DNA from: CAYHXN01 sp964373675
GTDB lineage: Bacteria; Patescibacteriota; Minisyncoccia; UBA6257; WO2-44-18
Direction of reading: 5' to 3'
Assembly (NCBI GenBank): GCA_964373675.1
Contig: CAYJVO010000019.1
Span: 1 to 12,181 of the forward strand
Length of the DNA: 12,181 nucleotides
The notes below the pieces were generated by a model, which saw only the letters and a program-made list of their open reading frames with translations, had not been told where the DNA came from and ran no database searches. Position 1 is the first letter of the stretch. Each line of letters begins with the position of its first letter. Positions 1 through 5,884 of this stretch are shown piece by piece. A program made the translations under genes and the position numbers.

Positions 1-647
1 GTAGCTTTTACATCCACCGTGTCATCGCCAATTTCCAAAACTGAAACAGCAAAAGTTCCTCCGCCGAAGTCGTAAACCACGATTTGCTCGTTTTTCTTTC
101 TATTAAAACCGTACGCGAGCGCGGCGGCCGTCGGTTCATTAATAATCCGTTTTACTTTCAAACCGGCGATTTCGCCGGCGTTTTTCGTGGCTTGCCGCTG
201 GCTGTCGTCAAAATAGGCCGGCACGGTAATCACCGCTTCCTCAATTTTTTCTCCCAGTCGCGCTTCAGCGTCCGCCTTAAGTTTTGCCAGCACCATCGCT
301 GAAATTTCCTCCGGTGAATACCACTTATCAGACATTTTGATTTCCACGCCGCCGGAAGTAGAAGACCGAATTTCATACGGCAACCATTTCAGGTCATGCT
401 GAACTTCCGCATCGGTGAATTTTCGGCCGATCAGCCGCTTTACGGAAAAAATCGTATTTTTCGGATTGGCAATGGCTTGACGTTTAGCCAAAAGGCCCGC
501 CAGCCGTTCCCCGGCTTTGCTAATAGCGACTACTGACGGCGTGGTGCGGTTGCCTTCAGCATTTTCTAAAACCTTGGGCTGGCCGCCTTCAACAATCGCT
601 GCCGCGGAATTAGTTGTGCCTAAATCTATACCTAAAATTTTACTCAT
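1..647 (-). CDS. dnaK: Chaperone DnaK (Hsp70), N-terminal part, cut by window edge
   Basis: ATP-dependent Hsp70 chaperone that works in the cytoplasm with DnaJ and GrpE. About 215 residues of the nucleotide-binding domain are visible; the remainder lies left of position 1. The start ATG (645-647) gives MSKILGIDLGTTNSA, the phosphate-1 loop. Further on are the VKRLIGRKF segment with the expected lysine, AVITVPAYFDDSQRQAT, INEPTAAALAYG, and the phosphate-2 loop YDFGGGTF near residues 190-197. The segment after GRKF is long, as in the DnaK form that carries the Gram-negative-type insert. One oddity is that the residue following GGGTF is Ala (codon at 48-50), where nearly all Hsp70s have Asp. It is the third gene of hrcA-grpE-dnaK, 78 nt after grpE, and no Shine-Dalgarno is visible before the ATG. 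The family call is certain; the effect of the substitution is not known. Confidence 0.97.
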   Translation of the reverse strand, partial: MSKILGIDLGTTNSAAAIVEGGQPKVLENAEGNRTTPSVVAISKAGERLAGLLAKRQAIANPKNTIFSVKRLIGRKFTDAEVQHDLKWLPYEIRSSTSGGVEIKMSDKWYSPEEISAMVLAKLKADAEARLGEKIEEAVITVPAYFDDSQRQATKNAGEIAGLKVKRIINEPTAAALAYGFNRKKNEQIVVYDFGGGTFAVSVLEIGDDTVDVKA

Positions 648-725
648 ATTGTTAAATGTTTAATGCGACAAGCGACATGCGAAACGTTAAAAACTTTTTC
701 CGTTTAACCTGTCGCGTTTTACATT
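648..725. repeat. grpE-dnaK gap with 7-bp tandem microrepeat
   Basis: The 78-nt gap between grpE and dnaK holds three imperfect tandem heptamers, TGCGACA / AGCGACA / TGCGAAA, at 664-684, and an inverted copy TGTCGC at 710-715. GCGACA can pair with this inverted copy to give a weak hairpin about 50 nt long. No ribosome binding site is seen before dnaK. The gap might hold a processing site or be repeat debris; function is unknown. Confidence 0.45.
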
Positions 726-1178
726 TTACTGTTTACTCTTTGCGACTTTAACCTTTGCCGGCCTGATGACTCGGCCGTTTAATAAATAACCTTTAACGAT
801 TTCCTCAAGAATGGTTCCTCCGGGCTGATCCGATTCCGTCTCGCCGACGATTTCATGGAAAACAGGGTTGGCTTGCTGCGCCATGCCGCCGGAACCGATG
901 AGCTGAATCAGAATCTGCTCCACGCCCTGCCGCTTCAAAATCTCTTCCAATTGCTGGCGGATCAGGAGAGCGCCTTTGGACAAATCGCTCGCTAAATCAA
1001 AACTGTCCAAAACTCCGATCAACTCTTTAATCATTTCCGAGCTGCTGAATTTAGCAAACTCTTCAAACCGCTTCGCTTCATCCTTTTGATAATTAGTGAA
1101 GTCGGCCTTTGACCTTTTCCAGCCGTTCAAATATTCATCTCGCTCCGATTCGCATTTTTTTAAAGTCTCTTCATCCAT
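726..1178 (-). CDS. grpE: GrpE nucleotide exchange factor
   Basis: Nucleotide exchange factor for DnaK: it speeds ADP release and so resets the chaperone cycle. The protein is 150 aa, short for the family because it lacks the usual acidic disordered N-terminal tail. Residues 1-60 are a charged heptad-like helix containing KRSKADFTNYQKD, typical of the GrpE coiled coil. A four-helix-bundle part follows (SSEMIKELIGVLDSFDLA). The C-terminal beta domain carries NPVFHEIVGETESDQPGGTI and the closing GYLLNGRVIRPAKVKV signature. The ATG at 1176-1178 starts 5 nt after the hrcA stop, so translation is probably coupled to hrcA; no Shine-Dalgarno is visible. It should be controlled by CIRCE/HrcA through the shared promoter. 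Confidence 0.96.
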   Translation of the reverse strand: MDEETLKKCESERDEYLNGWKRSKADFTNYQKDEAKRFEEFAKFSSSEMIKELIGVLDSFDLASDLSKGALLIRQQLEEILKRQGVEQILIQLIGSGGMAQQANPVFHEIVGETESDQPGGTILEEIVKGYLLNGRVIRPAKVKVAKSKQ

Positions 1179-1183
1179 AAAAG

Positions 1184-1855
1184 TTACCGGTTTAAATTTT
1201 TAAAAAGTTTAATCACTTTTTCATAATTCATCCTTTTTGGACCAATGACCATTAATAAAAACTCATCCTGGCCATCATTGAATTTATCCGCTACCACCGA
1301 AAGTTGTCGGCTGTCGGTCACGGGGCTTTTGCCAATAAAAACTTTAGGCGCGTCCCCGGTCAAAGCCGGCCGCATCTCCCGCATACGCTCATCCAGCATT
1401 TCAATATCTCGCACCACCTCTAGAAGATCTCCACGGCTGGCAAATACAAGTTGCTCAAAGAGCCCACCAAGGCCGCTCTTGTATACTTCGTTTTCCGACG
1501 ACTCATAGCCGACGCTTAAAAGACGCAACTCATCAGAAAGTGAGCTTATAATATTGTGGATTTCCCGATCCACGAGACGGCGCACCGCTAAGCCGCGGCG
1601 TAAACCCTCAAGATGTTCGTCCAGCATCTTGTCAACTAAAAATTGATAACCTCTGTCAGTCGGTACGCGCCCGCCGGAAGTATGCGGCTGTTCCAAAAAA
1701 CCGGCTTTAGTCAACTGATTAAGTTCGGAACGAATCATTGCCGGTTTAATTCCGAAATGATTATTTTTATACAACTCGGCGGAACTAACCGGTTTTCCGG
1801 TACGAATATATTCTTTTATGGCCACTTCTAATATAGATAGCGTTCTAGAATGCAT
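1184..1855 (-). CDS. hrcA: Heat-inducible repressor HrcA, short form
   Basis: Repressor that binds CIRCE and shuts down class I heat-shock genes. Residues 1-75 form the winged-helix DNA-binding part, with EYIRTGKPVSS (15-25), a recognition region IKPAMIRSELNQL (36-48) and the strongly conserved QPHTSGGRVPTDRGY (56-70). The C-terminus ends with the family signature IGPKRMNYEKVI (204-215). At 223 aa it is much shorter than typical HrcA (about 340 aa), and the missing length falls in the central dimerisation/GAF-like region rather than at either end. The reading frame is intact, so this looks like a compact lineage form and not a pseudogene. The chosen ATG (1853-1855) matches the usual N-terminus of the family and lies only 7 nt downstream of a clear -10 box, predicting a leaderless or near-leaderless mRNA. 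It is first gene of hrcA-grpE-dnaK. Confidence 0.95.
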   Translation of the reverse strand: MHSRTLSILEVAIKEYIRTGKPVSSAELYKNNHFGIKPAMIRSELNQLTKAGFLEQPHTSGGRVPTDRGYQFLVDKMLDEHLEGLRRGLAVRRLVDREIHNIISSLSDELRLLSVGYESSENEVYKSGLGGLFEQLVFASRGDLLEVVRDIEMLDERMREMRPALTGDAPKVFIGKSPVTDSRQLSVVADKFNDGQDEFLLMVIGPKRMNYEKVIKLFKNLNR

Positions 1856-1862
1856 AGGAGTA

Positions 1863-1891
1863 ATTTTAGAGAATTAGCACTCCCTCGTCAA
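1863..1891 (-). promoter_or_regulatory. Sigma-70-type promoter of hrcA-grpE-dnaK
   Basis: On the minus strand, TTGACG (1886-1891) is separated by exactly 17 nt from TAAAAT (1863-1868), five of six matches to each consensus. The -35 box lies wholly in the CIRCE spacer and the distal CIRCE arm lies in the promoter spacer, so bound HrcA would block RNA polymerase. The -10 ends 7 nt before the hrcA ATG, placing the expected start site at about 1855-1856. Confidence 0.88.
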
Positions 1892-1900
1892 GAGTGCTAA
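1874..1900. promoter_or_regulatory. CIRCE operator
   Basis: Perfect CIRCE element TTAGCACTC-N9-GAGTGCTAA: arms at 1874-1882 and 1892-1900 with a 9-nt spacer. It is the established HrcA binding site and sits just upstream of hrcA itself, consistent with autoregulation. The sequence also lies about 90 nt upstream of the divergent CorA-like gene, but too far from that gene's likely promoter to assume control. Confidence 0.97.
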
Positions 1901-1944
1901 AAGTACTCCATCCCCAAATACTGTAACTGCGTAGGAGAAACTTA

Positions 1945-1970
1945 GCCCCCGCTATTGGCGGGGCCTTTTT
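1945..1970 (+). terminator. Rho-independent terminator-like hairpin without an upstream gene
   Basis: A GC-rich stem (CCCCGC at 1947-1952 with GCGGGG at 1958-1963, loop of 5 nt, an extra G-C pair possible past a bulge) is followed by T5 at 1966-1970. Orientation is plus strand. No plus-strand gene ends before it, since the left neighbour hrcA runs on the minus strand. It may shield the CorA-like gene from antisense transcription, end a short unannotated RNA, or be a repeat remnant. Confidence 0.65.
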
Positions 1971-1971
1971 A

Positions 1972-1980
1972 TGTTAGAAT
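1972..1980 (+). promoter_or_regulatory. Extended -10 promoter of the CorA-like gene
   Basis: TG at 1972-1973, one base, then TAGAAT (1975-1980) makes an extended -10 element. No good -35 box is present at 16-18 nt spacing. The -10 ends 7 nt before the ATG at 1988 and no Shine-Dalgarno lies between, so the transcript is predicted to be leaderless. Confidence 0.55.
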
Positions 1981-1987
1981 AAAATAA

Positions 1988-2899
1988 ATGAGGGTAGTCA
2001 AGGGAAAAATAAGCTGGATTGATATCCTAAATCCAAATCGCGGCGATTTGGAGTATCTTAAAAAGCTGCACAAGTTCCATCCGATTATCTTGGATGAACT
2101 GCTCCATCTTTCCATTCGCTCCCGTGTAGAATTTTATAAAACTTATCTTTATCTCACTTACCATTTTCCGGTTTATGATAAAAAACTCCGCACCTCGCGG
2201 CGTATGGAGATTGATTTTCTAATTACCAAGGACGCGGTCATTACTATTCATTATGATGAAGAGGCGGAACCGATAGAAAATTTATACCGTTCTTTAAGTA
2301 ATAATCCCCATTTTAAGGAACGGGCTTTGGGAGAGAGCAGCGCCCGACTCGCTTACTATTTAATTCAAGAGATTATTAACTTTTCCATGCGACAAGCGAA
2401 ATATGTGGAAGAAAACATCAGCTACATCACGCAGGAAATTTTTAAAAATAGGGAGGCCGAGATGCTAGAAAAAATATCTTATGTGAAGCGCGACATTTTG
2501 GACTACAGCATCATCAGTCATCCGCAGGAAATTCTGCTGAATTCTTTTTTAGAAGTTGGTGTGAAATTTTGGGGAGAAGAAGTAAAAATTTATCTTAATG
2601 ACTTGGTTGGCGATTATTACAAAGTCACTCAACTTTTAGAAAATTATCACCAAGTTATTGCGTCTTTAGAATCCACTAACGGACAATTATTGAATGCGAA
2701 AACTAATGCGGTGATGCAGCGCTTCACGATTATGGCCTTTCTGACCTTTCCCATCTTCCTTTTTACTTCTCTGGTTTCTATAGACTTCGTTGGAAAATAC
2801 ATTTTAGAAAGCCCGCTCCGATTTTGGCTCTCTTTTTTAGGCATCGGTGCGATAGTAACTACTTTAGTGCTGATTTTTAAAAAGAAGGGTTGGCTCTAA
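1988..2899 (+). CDS. CorA-family (2-TM-GxN-like) ion transporter lacking GMN
   Basis: Membrane protein of the CorA metal-ion transporter superfamily, 303 aa, close to the usual length. Residues 1-240 form a cytoplasmic alpha/beta plus long-helix domain. The C-terminus has two membrane helices (about 246-268 and 277-297) ending in the basic KKKGWL tail typical of CorA. The NAKTNAVMQRFTIMAFLTFP segment (237-255) matches the CorA stalk and first helix. The diagnostic GMN selectivity tripeptide at the end of helix 1 is absent: the aligned residues are Ser-Ile-Asp (264-266). Magnesium transport therefore cannot be assumed, and other CorA relatives carry different cations or act in efflux. It is transcribed divergently from hrcA from its own extended -10 promoter, with a likely leaderless start. 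The superfamily call is good; the substrate is unknown, so no symbol is given. Confidence 0.82.
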   Translation: MRVVKGKISWIDILNPNRGDLEYLKKLHKFHPIILDELLHLSIRSRVEFYKTYLYLTYHFPVYDKKLRTSRRMEIDFLITKDAVITIHYDEEAEPIENLYRSLSNNPHFKERALGESSARLAYYLIQEIINFSMRQAKYVEENISYITQEIFKNREAEMLEKISYVKRDILDYSIISHPQEILLNSFLEVGVKFWGEEVKIYLNDLVGDYYKVTQLLENYHQVIASLESTNGQLLNAKTNAVMQRFTIMAFLTFPIFLFTSLVSIDFVGKYILESPLRFWLSFLGIGAIVTTLVLIFKKKGWL

Positions 2900-2902
2900 G
2901 CG

Positions 2903-3017
2903 AATTTCTAATTGCTCTAATTTCTAATTGATCTAAACAAATCCCAATGATTAAAATTTTCGAAATTGGTGCTTGGTCATTGTTTAGAAATTAAATCAAT
3001 TAGGTTAATTAGAAATT
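2903..3017. repeat. AT-rich imperfect inverted repeat between CorA-like gene and cysS
   Basis: Two 38-nt arms (2903-2940 and 2980-3017) are inverted copies with about 27 of 38 positions complementary, built from the microrepeat AATTAGAAATT. The roughly 39-nt middle contains CCAAT and ATTGG, which can also pair. The right arm abuts the cysS ATG and could supply a -10-like TAGAAA. The same microrepeat recurs upstream of dnaB. Confidence 0.6.
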
Positions 3018-3019
3018 TT

Positions 3020-4453
3020 ATGCTGATCTACAACACTCTCTCCGGCCAAAAAGAGGATCTAAACAAAGTCCTAAACGGCAAAAAGAAAATTAGGCTGTTT
3101 GTCTGCGGGCCGACGGTTTATGACGAACCGCATTTAGGGCACGCGCGCATCGCGGTTTTTTTTGATTTTGTAAAACGATATTTGGAACATCTTGGTTATA
3201 AAGTAAAATACCTCCAAAATATTACGGATGTGGATGATAAAATTATTGACCGGGCCGGACATGAGAAAAAAACCCCCGAAGAAATTGCCAAACTTTATGA
3301 AAAAGAGTATTTGGACGCGATGAAATTGCTTGGCATAAAAAGCGTGGATAAATACCCACGTGCCAGCGCTCATATTAAGCAAATAATTTCCCAGATTAAA
3401 ACTCTGTGGGATAAAGGATTCGCGTATAAAACTGCCTCCGGGGTTTACTTTGAAGTCAGAAAATTTCCAGAGTATGGCAAGCTTTCCAAACAAAATTTGG
3501 AAGAATTGCGCCCCGGCTGGCGGATTGAACCAGATTCGGAGAAAAAAGATCCGCTGGACTTCGCGCTTTGGAAATCCAACCCCGACGCTAAAGGATCGGG
3601 GCTCCGACCAGAGCGTCGGAGAAAACACGAATATGAACCGTCATGGAAGTCCCCCTGGGGCAAGGGACGGCCGGGTTGGCATATTGAGGATACCGCCATT
3701 ACCGGAAAATATTTTGGGCCGCAATACGACCTTCATGGCGGCGGCATGGATTTAAAATTTCCTCACCATGAATCGGAAATCGCCCAACAAGAAGCGGCTT
3801 CTGGAAAAAAGCCGTTTGTTAAACTTTGGATGCACGTCGGCTTTGTAAACATCGGCGGAGAAAAAATGTCTAAAAGCTTGAAAAATTTTATTACTATTCA
3901 GGATTTTCTAAAAGATCATTCAGCAAATCTTCTACGTTTTATCACACTTAGTCATGACTATCGCTCTCCTCTGAACTACACAAGTAATTTGGTTAACCAA
4001 TCGCAAGCGGCGCTGGACGGGATAGCGCAGTTTTTAGGTAAGCTTTCTATGACTGGAAAAGTAAACAATAGTCTATCAAATCTTGGTCTTACACCTAAAT
4101 TTAAGGAATGTGAACGCTGGTTTTGGGGCGCACTCAAAGATGACTTCACTACCCCCGAAGCCTTGGCTGGGATTTTTGAATTAATTGCCTATATTAATCC
4201 AAAAATTTGGGAACTTAATAAAAAATCGGCCAAATCTGTCAAGAAATGGCTTATCGAAAAACTCAATCTCTTCGGTATTGAACTAAAAATGCCCAAAATT
4301 CCTTTAAAAATTAAGTTTTTCGCACGCAAGCGGGAGTTATCCAGACGTTCTAAACAATATGCTAAATCAGACGCCTTGCGCAAAGAAATAGAAACGTTAG
4401 GATACACCGTAGAAGATACGCCTCGCGGCCCGTTTGTCTGGCCGCGGGAATAA
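3020..4453 (+). CDS. cysS: Cysteinyl-tRNA synthetase with internal repeat-derived insertion
   Basis: Class I synthetase that charges tRNA-Cys in the cytoplasm; 477 aa. The start MLIYNTLSGQKEDL at 3020 is chosen because it matches the family N-terminus; the frame is open 54 nt further upstream but that stretch is repeat sequence. Visible motifs: FVCGPTVYD (Cys29), HLGH signature (38-41), ITDVDDKII (68-76), FPHHESEIAQ (247-256), KMSKS (282-286) and a normal C-terminal anticodon-binding region ending in DTPRGPFVWPRE. Expected zinc ligands Cys29, His249 and Glu253 are present, but the fourth, a Cys in E. coli, is Asp224 (WHIEDTAI). Residues 186-205, between FALWK and EPSW, are about 15 aa longer than usual and encoded by a GC-rich palindromic DNA stretch. 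The frame stays open, so the enzyme is presumably active. No Shine-Dalgarno is seen. Confidence 0.96.
   Translation: MLIYNTLSGQKEDLNKVLNGKKKIRLFVCGPTVYDEPHLGHARIAVFFDFVKRYLEHLGYKVKYLQNITDVDDKIIDRAGHEKKTPEEIAKLYEKEYLDAMKLLGIKSVDKYPRASAHIKQIISQIKTLWDKGFAYKTASGVYFEVRKFPEYGKLSKQNLEELRPGWRIEPDSEKKDPLDFALWKSNPDAKGSGLRPERRRKHEYEPSWKSPWGKGRPGWHIEDTAITGKYFGPQYDLHGGGMDLKFPHHESEIAQQEAASGKKPFVKLWMHVGFVNIGGEKMSKSLKNFITIQDFLKDHSANLLRFITLSHDYRSPLNYTSNLVNQSQAALDGIAQFLGKLSMTGKVNNSLSNLGLTPKFKECERWFWGALKDDFTTPEALAGIFELIAYINPKIWELNKKSAKSVKKWLIEKLNLFGIELKMPKIPLKIKFFARKRELSRRSKQYAKSDALRKEIETLGYTVEDTPRGPFVWPRE
3580..3621. repeat. Palindromic element inside cysS
   Basis: Nested inverted repeats within the coding sequence: CCCCGA (3580-3585) with TCGGGG (3596-3601), CTCCGAC (3602-3608) with GTCGGAG (3615-3621), and alternatively CCGACGCT (3582-3589) with AGCGTCGG (3612-3619). 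It encodes a basic, low-complexity loop (residues about 187-201) with no counterpart in E. coli CysRS. It is more GC-rich than the surrounding gene. An in-frame mobile palindromic repeat is the simplest reading. Confidence 0.7.
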
Positions 4454-4455
4454 TC

Positions 4456-4507
4456 AATTCCTAATTACTAATATCTAATGACAATTAGAAATTAAAAATT
4501 AGAAATT
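4456..4507. repeat. AT-rich hairpin upstream of dnaB
   Basis: Arms of 24 nt (4456-4479 and 4484-4507) are complementary at 20 of 24 positions with a 4-nt loop. They are made of the same ATTAGAAATT-type microrepeat found upstream of cysS. It fills nearly the whole 64-nt gap between cysS and dnaB. There is no T-tract of the usual terminator kind, so function (processing, pause or simply repeat) is unknown. Confidence 0.6.
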
Positions 4508-4517
4508 AGAAATTTAT

Positions 4518-5867
4518 ATGGCTAAAAAGCCGTTAAAGTTGCCTCCTCACAACCCCGATGCCGAACAATCTGTCTTGGGCGCTTTAATGTTGGATAAAGA
4601 AGCGATTATCCAGGTCGCCGATCTTCTGCAACCAGGAGATTTTTATCATCCTGCTCATTCTAAAATTTATGAAGCGGTGCTGGGACTTTTTTCAAAACAC
4701 CAACCGATTGATTTTCTAAGCGTCAGTTCCAAGCTGAAGGAATCTGACGCTCTTTCCGAAATCGGCGGCTCCACTTACTTAACCGAGCTTATAGAATCGG
4801 TGCCCACGGCTTCTCATATCAATTACTACGCCAAAATCGTTAAAGAAAAAAAAGTTTTGCGCGATCTGATCGCCGCCTCCACGGAAATTGCGGAAACCGC
4901 CTACAATCCTGAAGGGGATATTGAAGAATTTTTGGACGGCGTAGAGCAAAAAATATTTTCGGTCTCGCAAAAATCTCTGCACCAATCTTTTACCCACATT
5001 AAAGAAGAACTGGATAGCGCTTATGAAAGAATTGAGAAGCTGGCCAGAGGAGAAAAACCGCTGCGCGGTCTAAGCACTGGGTTTCCTGAATTAGATAATA
5101 TTTTATCCGGCCTTCAAAACACTAATTTAATCATCGTGGGCGCGCGACCGTCGCTGGGAAAAACTACCCTCGCATTGGACATTGCCCGCCATGTCGCCGT
5201 TAAAGAACAAAAACCGGTCGGCATTTTCTCCTTGGAAATGTCCCGCGAAGAAATTATTGACCGCTTGATTGCCGCTGAATCACAAGTGCCGCTTTGGCGA
5301 ATAAGAACCGGGCGAATTGCCGATGATACTGACTTTGAATTGATTCAGGCGGGACTAGACAGTCTTTCTCGGGCACCAATTTTTATTCATGATGTTCCAA
5401 CCTCCAACATTATGCAGATCAGGGCAATGGCCCGTCGCCTGCAGGCCCAACATGGCCTATCAACGCTTTTTGTTGATTATCTTCAGTTAATTCAGCCGCG
5501 CACCAACACTGATAATTTGGTTCAACAAGTCACTGAAATTTCCCGCGGTCTAAAAGCGCTGGCTCGGGAACTGGCTATTCCGGTAGTTGCTATTTCCCAG
5601 CTTTCTCGCAGCGTTGACCAAAGAGAAATTAAAATTCCCCGCCTCTACGACTTGCGTGATTCCGGCAGTATTGAACAAGACAGCGATGTGGTGCTTTTCT
5701 TATACAGAAAAGACCGGGACAAAGTTAATCCGGATCCAACAGAACAAAACTTAACCGAGCTCATCATTGCTAAACACCGCAATGGCCCGCTCGGCAGTAT
5801 CAAACTGAAGTTTGATCCGGAAAAGGTAAGTTTTAGGCCGTTGGACACAAGACATATTGAGTCCTAA
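4518..5867 (+). CDS. dnaB: Replicative DNA helicase DnaB
   Basis: Hexameric 5'-3' helicase that unwinds DNA at the replication fork; 449 aa, the normal length. The N-terminal domain begins PPHNPDAEQSVLGALML (9-25) with DFYHPAHSKIYEA (41-53). A linker around 150-185 leads to the RecA-like motor: Walker A GARPSLGKT (208-216), FSLEMS (237-242), Walker B LFVDYLQL (317-324), AISQLSRSVDQR (358-369), and DLRDSGSIEQDSD (378-390). KHRNGPLG (419-426) carries the likely arginine finger. All expected catalytic motifs are intact and no intein or insertion is seen. It lies 64 nt after cysS, with only an AT-rich hairpin between, and 17 nt before recR. No Shine-Dalgarno precedes the ATG. The stop codon lies inside a short CCTAAAT repeat shared with the recR leader. 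Confidence 0.98.
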   Translation: MAKKPLKLPPHNPDAEQSVLGALMLDKEAIIQVADLLQPGDFYHPAHSKIYEAVLGLFSKHQPIDFLSVSSKLKESDALSEIGGSTYLTELIESVPTASHINYYAKIVKEKKVLRDLIAASTEIAETAYNPEGDIEEFLDGVEQKIFSVSQKSLHQSFTHIKEELDSAYERIEKLARGEKPLRGLSTGFPELDNILSGLQNTNLIIVGARPSLGKTTLALDIARHVAVKEQKPVGIFSLEMSREEIIDRLIAAESQVPLWRIRTGRIADDTDFELIQAGLDSLSRAPIFIHDVPTSNIMQIRAMARRLQAQHGLSTLFVDYLQLIQPRTNTDNLVQQVTEISRGLKALARELAIPVVAISQLSRSVDQREIKIPRLYDLRDSGSIEQDSDVVLFLYRKDRDKVNPDPTEQNLTELIIAKHRNGPLGSIKLKFDPEKVSFRPLDTRHIES

Positions 5868-5884
5868 ATCCTAAATTCTACAGC

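Noticed and set aside
84..302. Plus-strand frame opposite dnaK
   Set aside because: Shadow of dnaK; the minus strand has clear Hsp70 motifs throughout.
2387..2399. 13-nt match ATGCGACAAGCGA shared by corA-like gene and the grpE-dnaK gap (663-675)
   Set aside because: About one such 13-nt match is expected by chance in a window this long.
2966..3019. 18-codon upstream extension of cysS
   Set aside because: It is encoded by the AT-rich repeat; MLIYNTLSG at 3020 matches the usual CysRS start.
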